Assembly (NCBI GenBank): GCA_009693435.1
Contig: SHXF01000180.1
Location: forward strand, 1 to 5,012
Source of the DNA: Betaproteobacteria bacterium
GTDB lineage: Bacteria > Pseudomonadota > Gammaproteobacteria > Burkholderiales > SG8-39
Length of the DNA: 5,012 bases
Reading direction: 5' to 3'
Position 1 is the stretch's first letter, and every line of letters begins with the position of its first letter. A program made the position numbers and the translations under genes. This document shows positions 1 through 5,012 of this stretch, one piece after another. The notes beneath the pieces are model-generated. The model was not told the DNA's origin, did not search any database, and saw nothing but the letters and a program-made list of their open reading frames with translations.

Positions 1-27
1 GCGTGCTGGCCAAGCGCTCGCTCGCAT
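1..27 (-). CDS. Possible start of the next operon gene (cut by window edge)
   Basis: An ATG at 27-25 opens a frame (MRASAWPAR) that stays open to the window edge, 21 nt after the soxA stop. AGGG at 36-33 lies 5 nt upstream and AGGA at 42-39 lies 11 nt upstream, so a ribosome site is possible. Only nine residues are visible, which is too few to identify a product. In many sox clusters soxB follows soxA, so that is the natural expectation, but nothing in these nine residues shows it. The true start could also lie outside the window. Confidence 0.25.
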
Positions 28-48
28 GGAATCCCTAGTCCTGATTCC
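28..48 (-). other. Small stem-loop between soxA and the next start codon
   Basis: The 21 nt between the soxA stop and the ATG at 27 form a perfect 6-bp inverted repeat: GGAATC (48-43), loop AGGACTAGG (42-34), GATTCC (33-28). The purine-rich, Shine-Dalgarno-like bases lie mostly in the loop. No T-tract follows, so it does not look like an intrinsic terminator. It could present or mask a ribosome site, or be an mRNA processing site. The stem is short and may be chance. Confidence 0.35.
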
Positions 49-810
49 TCAGGGCCGCACCGCGGGCGCTTCCAGCCTCATGCCGCGCGCGCGCCACATG
101 AGGTAGTACTCAAGTTCCACGTATTCGGGTGCGCCGTAAGCGTAGGGCTCAGCGCGCACGCCGATGAAGCAATTGCGCAGCCTGCGTTGCAACGAGCCCA
201 GACTTTGCCACTCTAGGCGGTACAGCGGATAGCCGGTCGGATGGGCCTGCGGAATCGGGTTGCCGGCAAGCGACTTGCCCCAGTTCAGGTCGTGGCACTG
301 CGCGCAGGACAGGTTGAGCTGGCCCTGGCGACGCTGGAACGCGGCGCGGCCGCCATCAAGGAAAGACTTGGTCTTCTCGTTCACCTGAATGTCAACCGGC
401 AACCCGCGTGACTGGCGCCCAACGTAGGCGCTCAAGGCGAGCAACTCGCGGCCTTCAAGTACAAGTGCAGGCGCCTTTTGCTGCTCCACCCGGCAAATAT
501 TGATGCGCTGGTCGAGATTTATTAATTTGTTTTGAGACAAATCAAAGACTGGAAAACGAGCCGCCACTCCCTTCATGCCCTGGTGGCAATCAGCGCAGGC
601 CTTGCCCGAGGCGCCCGCCTTGCGACCCCACAGCGCTTCGCCGTCCAGCAGCCAGAGCGCCGCCGGGCCGGTGGTCTCATCGTCTTGCATGGCGCGCGTC
701 TCACGGCCCATGAACTCGTAGCCCGAGCGGCGCTCGGCGAGAGGAATTTCCGCTCTTGTAGGTGCTACAAGAATCAGGGCGCCAAAAAGAAAGAAAAGGC
801 GAAAGATCAA
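49..810 (-). CDS. soxA: SoxA, diheme c-type cytochrome of the SoxXA complex
   Basis: SoxA is the large subunit of periplasmic SoxXA, which oxidatively joins thiosulfate (or a related sulfur compound) to the carrier cysteine of SoxY. The 253-aa product has a signal peptide (about residues 1-20, cut near TRA|EIP). It has two CxxCH haem c sites, CADCH at 72-76 and CAQCH at 169-173, so it is the diheme type. Cys106 (motif INICR) and Cys214 (motif RLRNC, followed by GVRAEP) match the conserved SoxA cysteines; the second corresponds to the cysteine persulfide haem ligand of the active site. The start is TTG at 810-808, overlapping the soxZ stop by 4 nt (TTGA). It places the hydrophobic signal peptide directly at the N terminus, and no clear Shine-Dalgarno precedes it, which fits translational coupling. 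The C-terminal region (residues 195-243) is typical of the family. Nothing appears broken. Confidence 0.95.
   Translation of the reverse strand: MIFRLFFLFGALILVAPTRAEIPLAERRSGYEFMGRETRAMQDDETTGPAALWLLDGEALWGRKAGASGKACADCHQGMKGVAARFPVFDLSQNKLINLDQRINICRVEQQKAPALVLEGRELLALSAYVGRQSRGLPVDIQVNEKTKSFLDGGRAAFQRRQGQLNLSCAQCHDLNWGKSLAGNPIPQAHPTGYPLYRLEWQSLGSLQRRLRNCFIGVRAEPYAYGAPEYVELEYYLMWRARGMRLEAPAVRP
754..772 (-). repeat. Perfect 8-bp inverted repeat in the soxA signal-peptide region
   Basis: TCTTGTAG (754-761 on the plus strand) and CTACAAGA (765-772) are perfect reverse complements separated by 3 nt. The element lies inside the codons for the end of the SoxA signal peptide, about 38 nt after the TTG start. 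In mRNA it would form a compact triloop hairpin. Whether it has a role, such as slowing early translation or affecting stability, cannot be told from sequence; it may be incidental. Confidence 0.4.
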
Positions 811-1127
811 ACGACGAGGATGGTGGCAGTGTGGGTGGTGGTAAAGCCGTGGTCGCCGCTCCAGCGAAACACCAAGCTGCCGCTTTCGGTGGCGACAGTA
901 GTAAAGGTGAGCAGCGGATTGGCGGCGATCGCCGGATGCAACTCGGCGCGGAACACCTCCACGCCGTTGTAGTGGCAGACCAAGCGGCTGATGATGTTGC
1001 GCGGAATCAACTCGCCCAACTGGGTGCGACGAAAACCGGTTTCCATGTCATGCCCGACAAGGGTACGGATCTCGATGACCTCACCGCGCCGCGCTTGCTT
1101 TGGCAGATTGACGATGACGCGCGCCAT
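807..1127 (-). CDS. soxZ: SoxZ, subunit of the SoxYZ sulfur carrier
   Basis: SoxZ pairs with SoxY to form the periplasmic carrier that holds the sulfur substrate during oxidation. The 106-aa product has the usual family length and no signal peptide of its own; family members are exported with the Tat substrate SoxY. Family landmarks are MARVIVNLP at the N terminus, RTLVGHDMETGFR at 21-33, IPRNII at 41-46, a YNGVEVFRAEL block at 53-63, AIAANPLLTF at 66-75, and SGSLVFRWSGDHG near 82-94. I chose ATG at 1127-1125 over an upstream in-frame start because it begins the conserved sequence. It shares one base with the soxY stop (TGATG). A GGAAGA at 1145-1140 lies 12 nt upstream. The stop overlaps the soxA start by 4 nt. 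Confidence 0.95.
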   Translation of the reverse strand: MARVIVNLPKQARRGEVIEIRTLVGHDMETGFRRTQLGELIPRNIISRLVCHYNGVEVFRAELHPAIAANPLLTFTTVATESGSLVFRWSGDHGFTTTHTATILVV

Positions 1128-1609
1128 CAGATTAAGCCATCTTCCAGACAAGCCGAGAGTGTCACCACCACCTCGACGCGGTCCGACCAGAAAGAGCCGT
1201 CGCTCATCTGCGCGATGGCGATCACGGTTCCGGTATCAGCGATGCGGGCACGCATGCTGATGGCGGCGCGGCCGGCGCGCGGACCTAACCAGGCGCTGAT
1301 CACGTTCGGTTGCGGGTTCTTCTCGGTGAAGACGTGGATCGCCTTGACATGATCGGCGGGCGTCATCGGGCTTGCCACCGTCACGGAAAGGGGCACCGCA
1401 TTGCCGTTTTCAATCAACGGCGGTAGCTCGAGCTTCACTCTGCCGCGGCGCAGCCGAGCACCGCCCACCACCTTGCGCACGGCCTCCTCGATCGCCGCCT
1501 TGCGCAGTGCGGCGATGTTGGGTGGCAACTGGGCCTCGGCCGCCGTACCCGCCGCGGCGACAGATACGGCGCCGCAGACACGGATCAGGAATGCGCGGCG
1601 GCTGGTCAT
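1127..1609 (-). CDS. soxY: SoxY, sulfur-carrier subunit with atypical C terminus
   Basis: SoxY carries the sulfur substrate on a C-terminal cysteine while SoxXA, SoxB and other enzymes act on it. The 160-aa product starts with a Tat-type signal (SRRAFLIR at 3-10, hydrophobic stretch, AEA|Q near 26), as SoxY proteins do. The mature part has the SoxY fold pattern: an ALRKAAIEEAV helix, ELPPLIENGNAVPLSVTV at 61-78, VKAIHVFTEKNPQP at 88-101, and a final strand VEVVVTL at 145-151. The oddity is the ending. SoxY normally ends in GGCGG, a flexible arm bearing the cysteine. Here it ends SACLEDGLI, with Cys154 followed by six residues, mostly non-glycine. I checked the other frames at this point and none gives GGCGG, so a simple frameshift does not explain it. 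The start ATG overlaps the soxX stop by 4 nt (ATGA). The identity as a SoxY-family protein is firm; whether it carries thiosulfate is less certain. Confidence 0.88.
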   Translation of the reverse strand: MTSRRAFLIRVCGAVSVAAAGTAAEAQLPPNIAALRKAAIEEAVRKVVGGARLRRGRVKLELPPLIENGNAVPLSVTVASPMTPADHVKAIHVFTEKNPQPNVISAWLGPRAGRAAISMRARIADTGTVIAIAQMSDGSFWSDRVEVVVTLSACLEDGLI

Positions 1610-2016
1610 CTGAGCGTCAGCAAATAGGCCACCACATCTTCAATCTGTTCCGCCGTGAGTATCGTCTTACCGCGGAATCCGCCCGCCACCCGCGTCAGAT
1701 CCTGGGTACTGAAATACGCCGGCATGATGCTCTCGGGGTTGGCCCGGCGCGGATCGACGATGCGCGCCCGGATTTCCCCTTCGCTCAGCCGCGCGACGCT
1801 ACTCAGGTCGGGCGCGAGCTTACCCTGGAAACGCTCCTCGGGAAACGGTCCGCTGTGGCACAGCAGGCACAAGCCAATCTGCCTGCTGGCGACCAGGGCT
1901 CGGCCCCGCGCCGGATCGCCCTTGGCGCCGGTCAGCGAGGCCGTTATCTCGTCACCTCCGGCGCTGGTACTAACAGCAATGCATAACAAAAAACTTAGTG
2001 CTGCAAACCTCCGCAT
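1606..2016 (-). CDS. soxX: SoxX, monoheme c-type cytochrome of SoxXA
   Basis: SoxX is the small cytochrome partner of SoxA and receives electrons released when the substrate is coupled to SoxY. The 136-aa product has an N-terminal signal peptide (MRRFAALSFLLCIAV, cut near residues 19-21). A single haem c site, CLLCH, lies at 50-54. The SoxX-typical block ERFQGKLAPDLSSVARLSEGE lies around 61-81 and IVDPRR at 86-91. SIMPAYF at 97-103 holds the probable distal Met ligand, Met98. A C-terminal helix FRGKTILTAEQIEDVVAYL follows at 114-132. I set the start at ATG 2016-2014 because a longer in-frame upstream extension only covers the neighbouring gene and has no SoxX similarity. This ATG shares one base with the stop of the molybdopterin subunit (TGATG), and no clear ribosome site precedes it, so translation is probably coupled. 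Monoheme class, intact. Confidence 0.93.
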   Translation of the reverse strand: MRRFAALSFLLCIAVSTSAGGDEITASLTGAKGDPARGRALVASRQIGLCLLCHSGPFPEERFQGKLAPDLSSVARLSEGEIRARIVDPRRANPESIMPAYFSTQDLTRVAGGFRGKTILTAEQIEDVVAYLLTLR

Positions 2017-4202
2017 CAAACCAGTTCTATGCCATGGTTCTTCAGCGGCACCGTGCGGATGCGCTTGCCCGTCGCTTTGTAGAATGCATTCAGCACCGCC
2101 GGCGCGGCGACGCAGATGGTCGGCTCGCCGATACCGCCCCAGACATCGCCACCACCCTCGACGATGATCGTCTCCACCTTCGGCATCTGGGCGATGCGCA
2201 TCGACTGGTAGGTATTGAAGTTCTCCTGTTGGATGCGTCCGTCCTTGACGGTGCACTCCTGCATGAAAAGGGCCGACAGGCCGTACACGAATGAACCCGA
2301 CACCTGGCGCTCGATCTGCGCCGGGTTGACCGCATAGCCGCAATCGGTGGCGGCGACAATGCGATGCACCTTCACCTTGTTGCCGCCTTGCACCGAAATC
2401 TCGCAAGCCGCGGCAACGTAGCTGTTGAACGCTTTCATCTGTGCCACGCCACGGAACGTCCCGGCGGGCGCCGGCTTCGACCAGCCGATGCCCTCGGCGA
2501 CCGCGTTCAGCACGGCGAGATTGCGTGGGTACTTGGCCATGTACTTGCGACGGAACTCCACCGGATCCTGTCCGGCCGCTTCCGCCAGTTCATCCATGAA
2601 GCACTCGATGAACACCGCGTTCTGGTTGATGTTGACCCCGCGCCAGAAGCCCGGTGGCACGTGCGTATTGCGCATCGCATGGTCCACCAGCAAGTTCGGG
2701 AAGCTGTAGCCGATCGAATGCTCGCCACCGTCCGCCACGCCCTGGAAGGTAAGCGGATCGCGCCCTTTCTGTTGCTCGAGGATCGCCGGCCGCACCGCAG
2801 CAAGGATCGACTGGCCCGACAAACGCATGTGCAGGCCGGTCAGGTTGTTGGCCGCATCGAAACCGCCGACCAGTTTGCACTGCATCACCGGGTGGTAGCG
2901 GCCCTGCACCATGTCTTCCTCGCGCGACCAGAGCAGCTTGACCGGGGTGCCGGGCATCTGCTTGGCGATCAGAATCGCCTGCGTCACGTAGTCCTGGAAA
3001 GCGCCGCGCCTTCCGAAGCCGCCGCCCAAGTTGATCTTGTAGACCTCGCATTTGTCGGCTGGCAGCCCGGAGGCCGCCAGCACTGCGGCGAAGCTAGCCT
3101 CGCCATCTTGCGTCGGCACCCACACCTCGCACTTGTCGGCGGTATAGCGCGCGGTCGCGTTCATCGGTTCCATACAGACATGGTTCTGGAAAGGATAGGC
3201 GTACACCGCCTCGATCTTTTTCGCCGCACCGGCCAGCGCTTGTTTCGCGTTGCCCGCTTGATTGCCGACAAAAGCCTGCTCAGCATCCAGCCCGGCCTTG
3301 AGGATCTCGGCGATGGAGGCACTGGACACCTTGGCATTGGGGCCCTCGTCCCAAACCACCGGCAGCTGCTCGAGCGCGGTCTTCGCCTGCCACCAGGTGT
3401 CAGCCACCACCGCAACTGCGCTATCGCCGACCTGTACGACTTTCCTCACGCCCTTCAGGCTGGCCACCCGGGCGACATCGAAACTCTTCACCTTGCCGCC
3501 GAACACCGGGCACTCCTTGATCGCCGCATTCAACATACCGGGCAGCTTCAAGTCAAAACCGTACACCTGCTTGCCATTGACCTTGTCGCGCGTGTCCAGC
3601 CGCTTCATCGGCTTGCCAATGACTTTCCATTCCTTCGGATCTTTCAGCTTCACGTCTTTCGGCGGCTGGAGGCGCGCAGCGGCTTCCGCCACTTTGCCGT
3701 AGCTGACGCGACGCATGGAGGGCCCGTGGGTGACGATGCTGTTGGCTGCGGCGCACTCAGAGGCGGGAACGCCCCACTGATTGGCGGCCGCTTGTACCAG
3801 CATCATGCGCGCCGCTGCCCCACCCTTGCGCACGTACTCGTGCGAGGTGCGGATGCCGCGGCTACCGCCGGTGGAGAAGTCGCCCCAGGCGCGCTTGCGC
3901 TTGACGCTCTCGCCAGGAGTCGGATATTCGGTCACCACCTTCGACCAGTCGCACTCCAGCTCCTCGGCGACCAATTGGGCAAGACCGGTAATCGTCCCCT
4001 GGCCCATCTCGGAACGCACCACGCGGATGACGACCGTGTCATCCGGACGGATCACGACCCAGACGCCGATTTCCGGCGAGCCGTCGGCAGCGCGTACCAC
4101 GGTGGGTCCAAACGGAAGTTGCAGGCCCAGCGCCAGACCACCGCCCACGGCGGCGGTGCCGGCAATGAAGCTGCGGCGGCTGATTTTCGGATTCAGTATC
4201 AT
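2016..4202 (-). CDS. Periplasmic xanthine-oxidase-family molybdopterin subunit (IorB-like)
   Basis: Large catalytic subunit of a molybdenum hydroxylase of the isoquinoline 1-oxidoreductase / aldehyde dehydrogenase type, which inserts water-derived oxygen at a C-H bond of aldehydes or N-heterocycles. The 728-aa product opens with a twin-arginine signal (SRRSFIAG at 8-15, hydrophobic to about 38), so it is exported folded. Cofactor features are SEMGQGT at 64-70, the GGGFGRR loop at 393-399, PGFWRGVN at 517-524, and GIGEPT at 690-695, where Glu693 matches the catalytic base of the family. The start ATG at 4202-4200 is preceded by GGGGAG (4216-4211) at good spacing; longer in-frame starts would overlap the Fe-S subunit gene and give no family sequence. 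No FAD domain is present or encoded nearby, so electrons should pass via the Fe-S subunit to a periplasmic acceptor. The substrate cannot be read from sequence. Its location directly upstream of, and overlapping, soxX is unusual. Specific family members such as NicB or aldehyde dehydrogenases remain possible. Confidence 0.92.
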   Translation of the reverse strand: MILNPKISRRSFIAGTAAVGGGLALGLQLPFGPTVVRAADGSPEIGVWVVIRPDDTVVIRVVRSEMGQGTITGLAQLVAEELECDWSKVVTEYPTPGESVKRKRAWGDFSTGGSRGIRTSHEYVRKGGAAARMMLVQAAANQWGVPASECAAANSIVTHGPSMRRVSYGKVAEAAARLQPPKDVKLKDPKEWKVIGKPMKRLDTRDKVNGKQVYGFDLKLPGMLNAAIKECPVFGGKVKSFDVARVASLKGVRKVVQVGDSAVAVVADTWWQAKTALEQLPVVWDEGPNAKVSSASIAEILKAGLDAEQAFVGNQAGNAKQALAGAAKKIEAVYAYPFQNHVCMEPMNATARYTADKCEVWVPTQDGEASFAAVLAASGLPADKCEVYKINLGGGFGRRGAFQDYVTQAILIAKQMPGTPVKLLWSREEDMVQGRYHPVMQCKLVGGFDAANNLTGLHMRLSGQSILAAVRPAILEQQKGRDPLTFQGVADGGEHSIGYSFPNLLVDHAMRNTHVPPGFWRGVNINQNAVFIECFMDELAEAAGQDPVEFRRKYMAKYPRNLAVLNAVAEGIGWSKPAPAGTFRGVAQMKAFNSYVAAACEISVQGGNKVKVHRIVAATDCGYAVNPAQIERQVSGSFVYGLSALFMQECTVKDGRIQQENFNTYQSMRIAQMPKVETIIVEGGGDVWGGIGEPTICVAAPAVLNAFYKATGKRIRTVPLKNHGIELV

Positions 4203-4210
4203 GGTTTCAT

Positions 4211-4216
4211 CTCCCC
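4211..4216 (-). promoter_or_regulatory. Ribosome binding site of the molybdopterin subunit
   Basis: GGGGAG on the minus strand ends 8 nt before the ATG at 4202, in the 20-nt gap after the Fe-S subunit stop. This is one of only two strong ribosome sites in the operon and decides the start of the large subunit. It forms part of a CCCCGGGG palindrome (4213-4220). Confidence 0.7.
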
Positions 4217-4222
4217 GGGGGA

Positions 4223-4675
4223 CTAAGCGGCCTTGGCCGCAGCGTGGATCGCCGCGCGCACTTCCTGGAACGTGCCGCAGCGACAGATGTTGGTCATCGC
4301 TTCGTCGATATCGGCGTCGGTGGGCTTGGGTTTTTCCTTGAGCAGCGCCGCAGCCGCCATGATCATGCCGGACTGGCAGTAGCCGCACTGCGGCACTTCG
4401 TGGTCGATCCAGGCCTGCTGCACCTTGTGCAGCGTGTTGCCGGAAGCGAGGCCCTCGATGGTGGTGATCTTCCGGCCGGCGACCACGCGGGCAGGAATCG
4501 AACAGGAGCGGATCGGCAAACCGTCGATGTGCACCGTGCAGGCGCCGCACTGGGCGACACCGCAACCGTATTTGGTGCCAGTCAGGCCGACCTGCTCGCG
4601 GATCGCCCAGAGGAGCGGCGTATTTGAATCGACGTCGACTTCATGCGTCTTGCCGTTGATGGTCAAGCGAATCAT
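4223..4675 (-). CDS. (2Fe-2S)2 subunit of a xanthine-oxidase-family molybdoenzyme (IorA-like)
   Basis: Small electron-transfer subunit that takes electrons from the molybdenum site of the large subunit encoded next to it. The 150-aa product has the two-domain layout of the family. An N-terminal plant-type ferredoxin domain has cluster ligands Cys38, Cys43, Cys46 ([10 protein letters not shown]) and Cys58. A C-terminal helical domain has Cys97, Cys100 (QCGYCQSG) and Cys131, Cys133 (CRCG). All eight ligands are present. It has no signal peptide; in this family the small subunit is thought to cross the membrane bound to its Tat-carrying partner. The start ATG at 4675 follows a strong GAGGGGG site with 8-nt spacing. 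The short Ala/Lys-rich tail is unremarkable. This is the first gene of the operon, and the downstream start is 20 nt after its stop. The substrate is unknown, so no gene symbol is given. Confidence 0.94.
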   Translation of the reverse strand: MIRLTINGKTHEVDVDSNTPLLWAIREQVGLTGTKYGCGVAQCGACTVHIDGLPIRSCSIPARVVAGRKITTIEGLASGNTLHKVQQAWIDHEVPQCGYCQSGMIMAAAALLKEKPKPTDADIDEAMTNICRCGTFQEVRAAIHAAAKAA

Positions 4676-4683
4676 TTGGCTTA

Positions 4684-4690
4684 CCCCCTC
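4684..4690 (-). promoter_or_regulatory. Strong ribosome binding site of the Fe-S subunit
   Basis: GAGGGGG on the minus strand lies 8 nt before the ATG at 4675. Its strength contrasts with the near absence of ribosome sites in front of soxX, soxY and soxA, as expected if ribosomes load mainly at the first two genes. Confidence 0.75.
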
Positions 4691-4703
4691 TTTTTCAGAA
4701 ATT

Positions 4704-4730
4704 ATCTGTAAATTATATTTATCTTCAGAT
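4704..4730. repeat. Nested inverted repeats over the -10, possible operator
   Basis: The outer arms ATCTG (4704-4708) and CAGAT (4726-4730) flank an inner palindrome TAAAT-TAT-ATTTA (4709-4721). The inner repeat contains the TATAAT of the promoter. The spacing is not symmetric: the inner repeat abuts the left arm but is 4 nt from the right one. A further imperfect palindrome, CAGAAATTATCTG, lies at 4696-4708. This could be a repressor site, but AT-rich sequence gives such repeats easily by chance. Confidence 0.3.
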
Positions 4731-4740
4731 GTGGCCTGAC
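4712..4740 (-). promoter_or_regulatory. Candidate sigma-70 promoter of the operon
   Basis: A perfect TATAAT (4717-4712, minus strand) sits 36 nt before the first start codon in an AT-rich patch of an otherwise GC-rich window. The -35 position at 17-nt spacing reads GTCAGG (4740-4735), a poor match to TTGACA, so an activator may be needed. A second, weaker GATAAT lies at 4706-4701. The -10 overlaps inverted repeats (see the repeat at 4704-4730). I saw no good -24/-12 element. Confidence 0.5.
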
Positions 4741-4840
4741 CGATTTTTTTGTACCAGGGCCATTGTTACTTTACTGCACCATCTCCGGTTGTGCGAGCAC
4801 GAGGGGTCGCGAGCTACAGGCCGCTGGCGCCGGCGGAAGA

Positions 4841-5012
4841 TCAACTCTCCTGCGGCTTGACCCCACGGAACGACTTCTCGATCATAGTTCTCAGATTCCA
4901 GGAAGACTGGAAAGCCGTCACCGCAACTGCCACGACATCGCCACGGCGCTCGGTTAACAAGGCATTGAGTTTTTGTGCTGCACTGCAATATCAACGTCCC
5001 TATCAGCACCTA
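4841..5012 (-). pseudogene. Possible 3' end of an unrecognised upstream gene, perhaps frameshifted
   Basis: From the right edge a minus-strand frame reads GADRDVDIAVQHKNSMPC and stops at 4956-4954. A second frame, open from 4990 to the stop at 4843-4841, reads through residues such as NALLTERRGDVVAVAVTAF and ends FRGVKPQES. It lacks an ATG before its last quarter. One extra A in the run of five A residues (minus strand, near 4975) would join the two frames into one continuous C terminus. The joined sequence looks protein-like, but I do not recognise a family. Alternatives are chance open frames, a real frameshift, or a sequencing error in the homopolymer. Confidence 0.3.

Larger units (their letters stand above)
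4676..4840. other. Intergenic region upstream of the operon
   Basis: No supported gene here. The right part (4751-4840) is GC-rich and holds a near-perfect palindrome, CCGCTGGCGCCGGCGG (4821-4836), just after the putative stop at 4841. It could form a hairpin, but no T-tract follows it on the minus strand, so an intrinsic terminator is not supported. The left part turns AT-rich and carries the promoter, the nested repeats and the ribosome site described separately. Confidence 0.5.

Noticed and set aside
515..550. AT-rich patch inside soxA that might be an internal promoter
   Set aside because: Only poor -35/-10 matches are present, and the reading frame through it encodes ordinary SoxA sequence.
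2017..2406. An in-frame N-terminal extension of soxX
   Set aside because: The extra 130 residues lie inside the 3' end of the molybdopterin subunit gene and show no SoxX or signal sequence. The ATG at 2016 directly begins a signal peptide.
2364..4226. A 620-codon open frame on the plus strand opposite the molybdopterin subunit gene
   Set aside because: It is rich in His, Arg and Ala and resembles no family I know. It lies wholly antisense to a gene with clear cofactor motifs, so it is a GC-driven shadow frame.
4763..4957. A 64-codon plus-strand open frame
   Set aside because: No ribosome site or recognisable motif; composition fits a chance frame.
4725..5009. A 94-codon minus-strand open frame in the upstream region
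   Set aside because: It is rich in Arg and Cys with no recognisable motif. It runs over the AT-rich promoter area, and the alternative frames at 4841-5012 look more protein-like.
1..5012. CRISPR arrays, tRNA or rRNA genes, insertion-sequence ends
   Set aside because: I saw no spaced direct repeats, no RNA-gene landmarks and no transposase; the window is almost fully explained by the operon.

Overview
The window is one tightly packed, single-direction gene cluster, all on the minus strand, so it reads from high coordinates to low. It comes from a GC-rich bacterium. The gene set and the soxXYZA order suggest a sulfur-oxidising proteobacterium (beta- or gamma-like). That assignment is inferred from gene content, because no phylogenetic marker is present.

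Layout in reading order: (i) 5012-4841, the possible 3' end of an unrecognised same-strand gene, perhaps frameshifted; (ii) 4840-4676, an intergenic stretch that becomes AT-rich and carries a perfect TATAAT and nested inverted repeats, the probable operon promoter; (iii) 4675-4223, a 150-aa (2Fe-2S)2 subunit of the xanthine dehydrogenase/isoquinoline 1-oxidoreductase type; (iv) 4202-2016, the matching 728-aa Tat-exported molybdopterin subunit; (v) 2016-1606 soxX; (vi) 1609-1127 soxY; (vii) 1127-807 soxZ; (viii) 810-49 soxA; (ix) from 27 to the left edge, the possible start of another gene. From the molybdopterin subunit to soxA every junction is a 1- or 4-nt start/stop overlap, so these genes are almost certainly co-translated.

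SoxXA is the periplasmic cytochrome pair that oxidatively couples a sulfur substrate, classically thiosulfate, to a cysteine at the C terminus of SoxY in the SoxYZ carrier. The Fe-S and molybdopterin subunits should form a periplasmic molybdenum hydroxylase without a FAD subunit, which needs an external electron acceptor such as a c-type cytochrome. The most interesting points are the fused operon of a xanthine-oxidase-family molybdoenzyme with SoxXYZA, and the SoxY, which keeps a C-terminal cysteine but lacks the usual GGCGG ending. Together they raise the possibility of a variant Sox system whose carrier works with a molybdenum hydroxylase; this is inference. SoxB and SoxCD are not in the window, though SoxB could lie just beyond the left edge.
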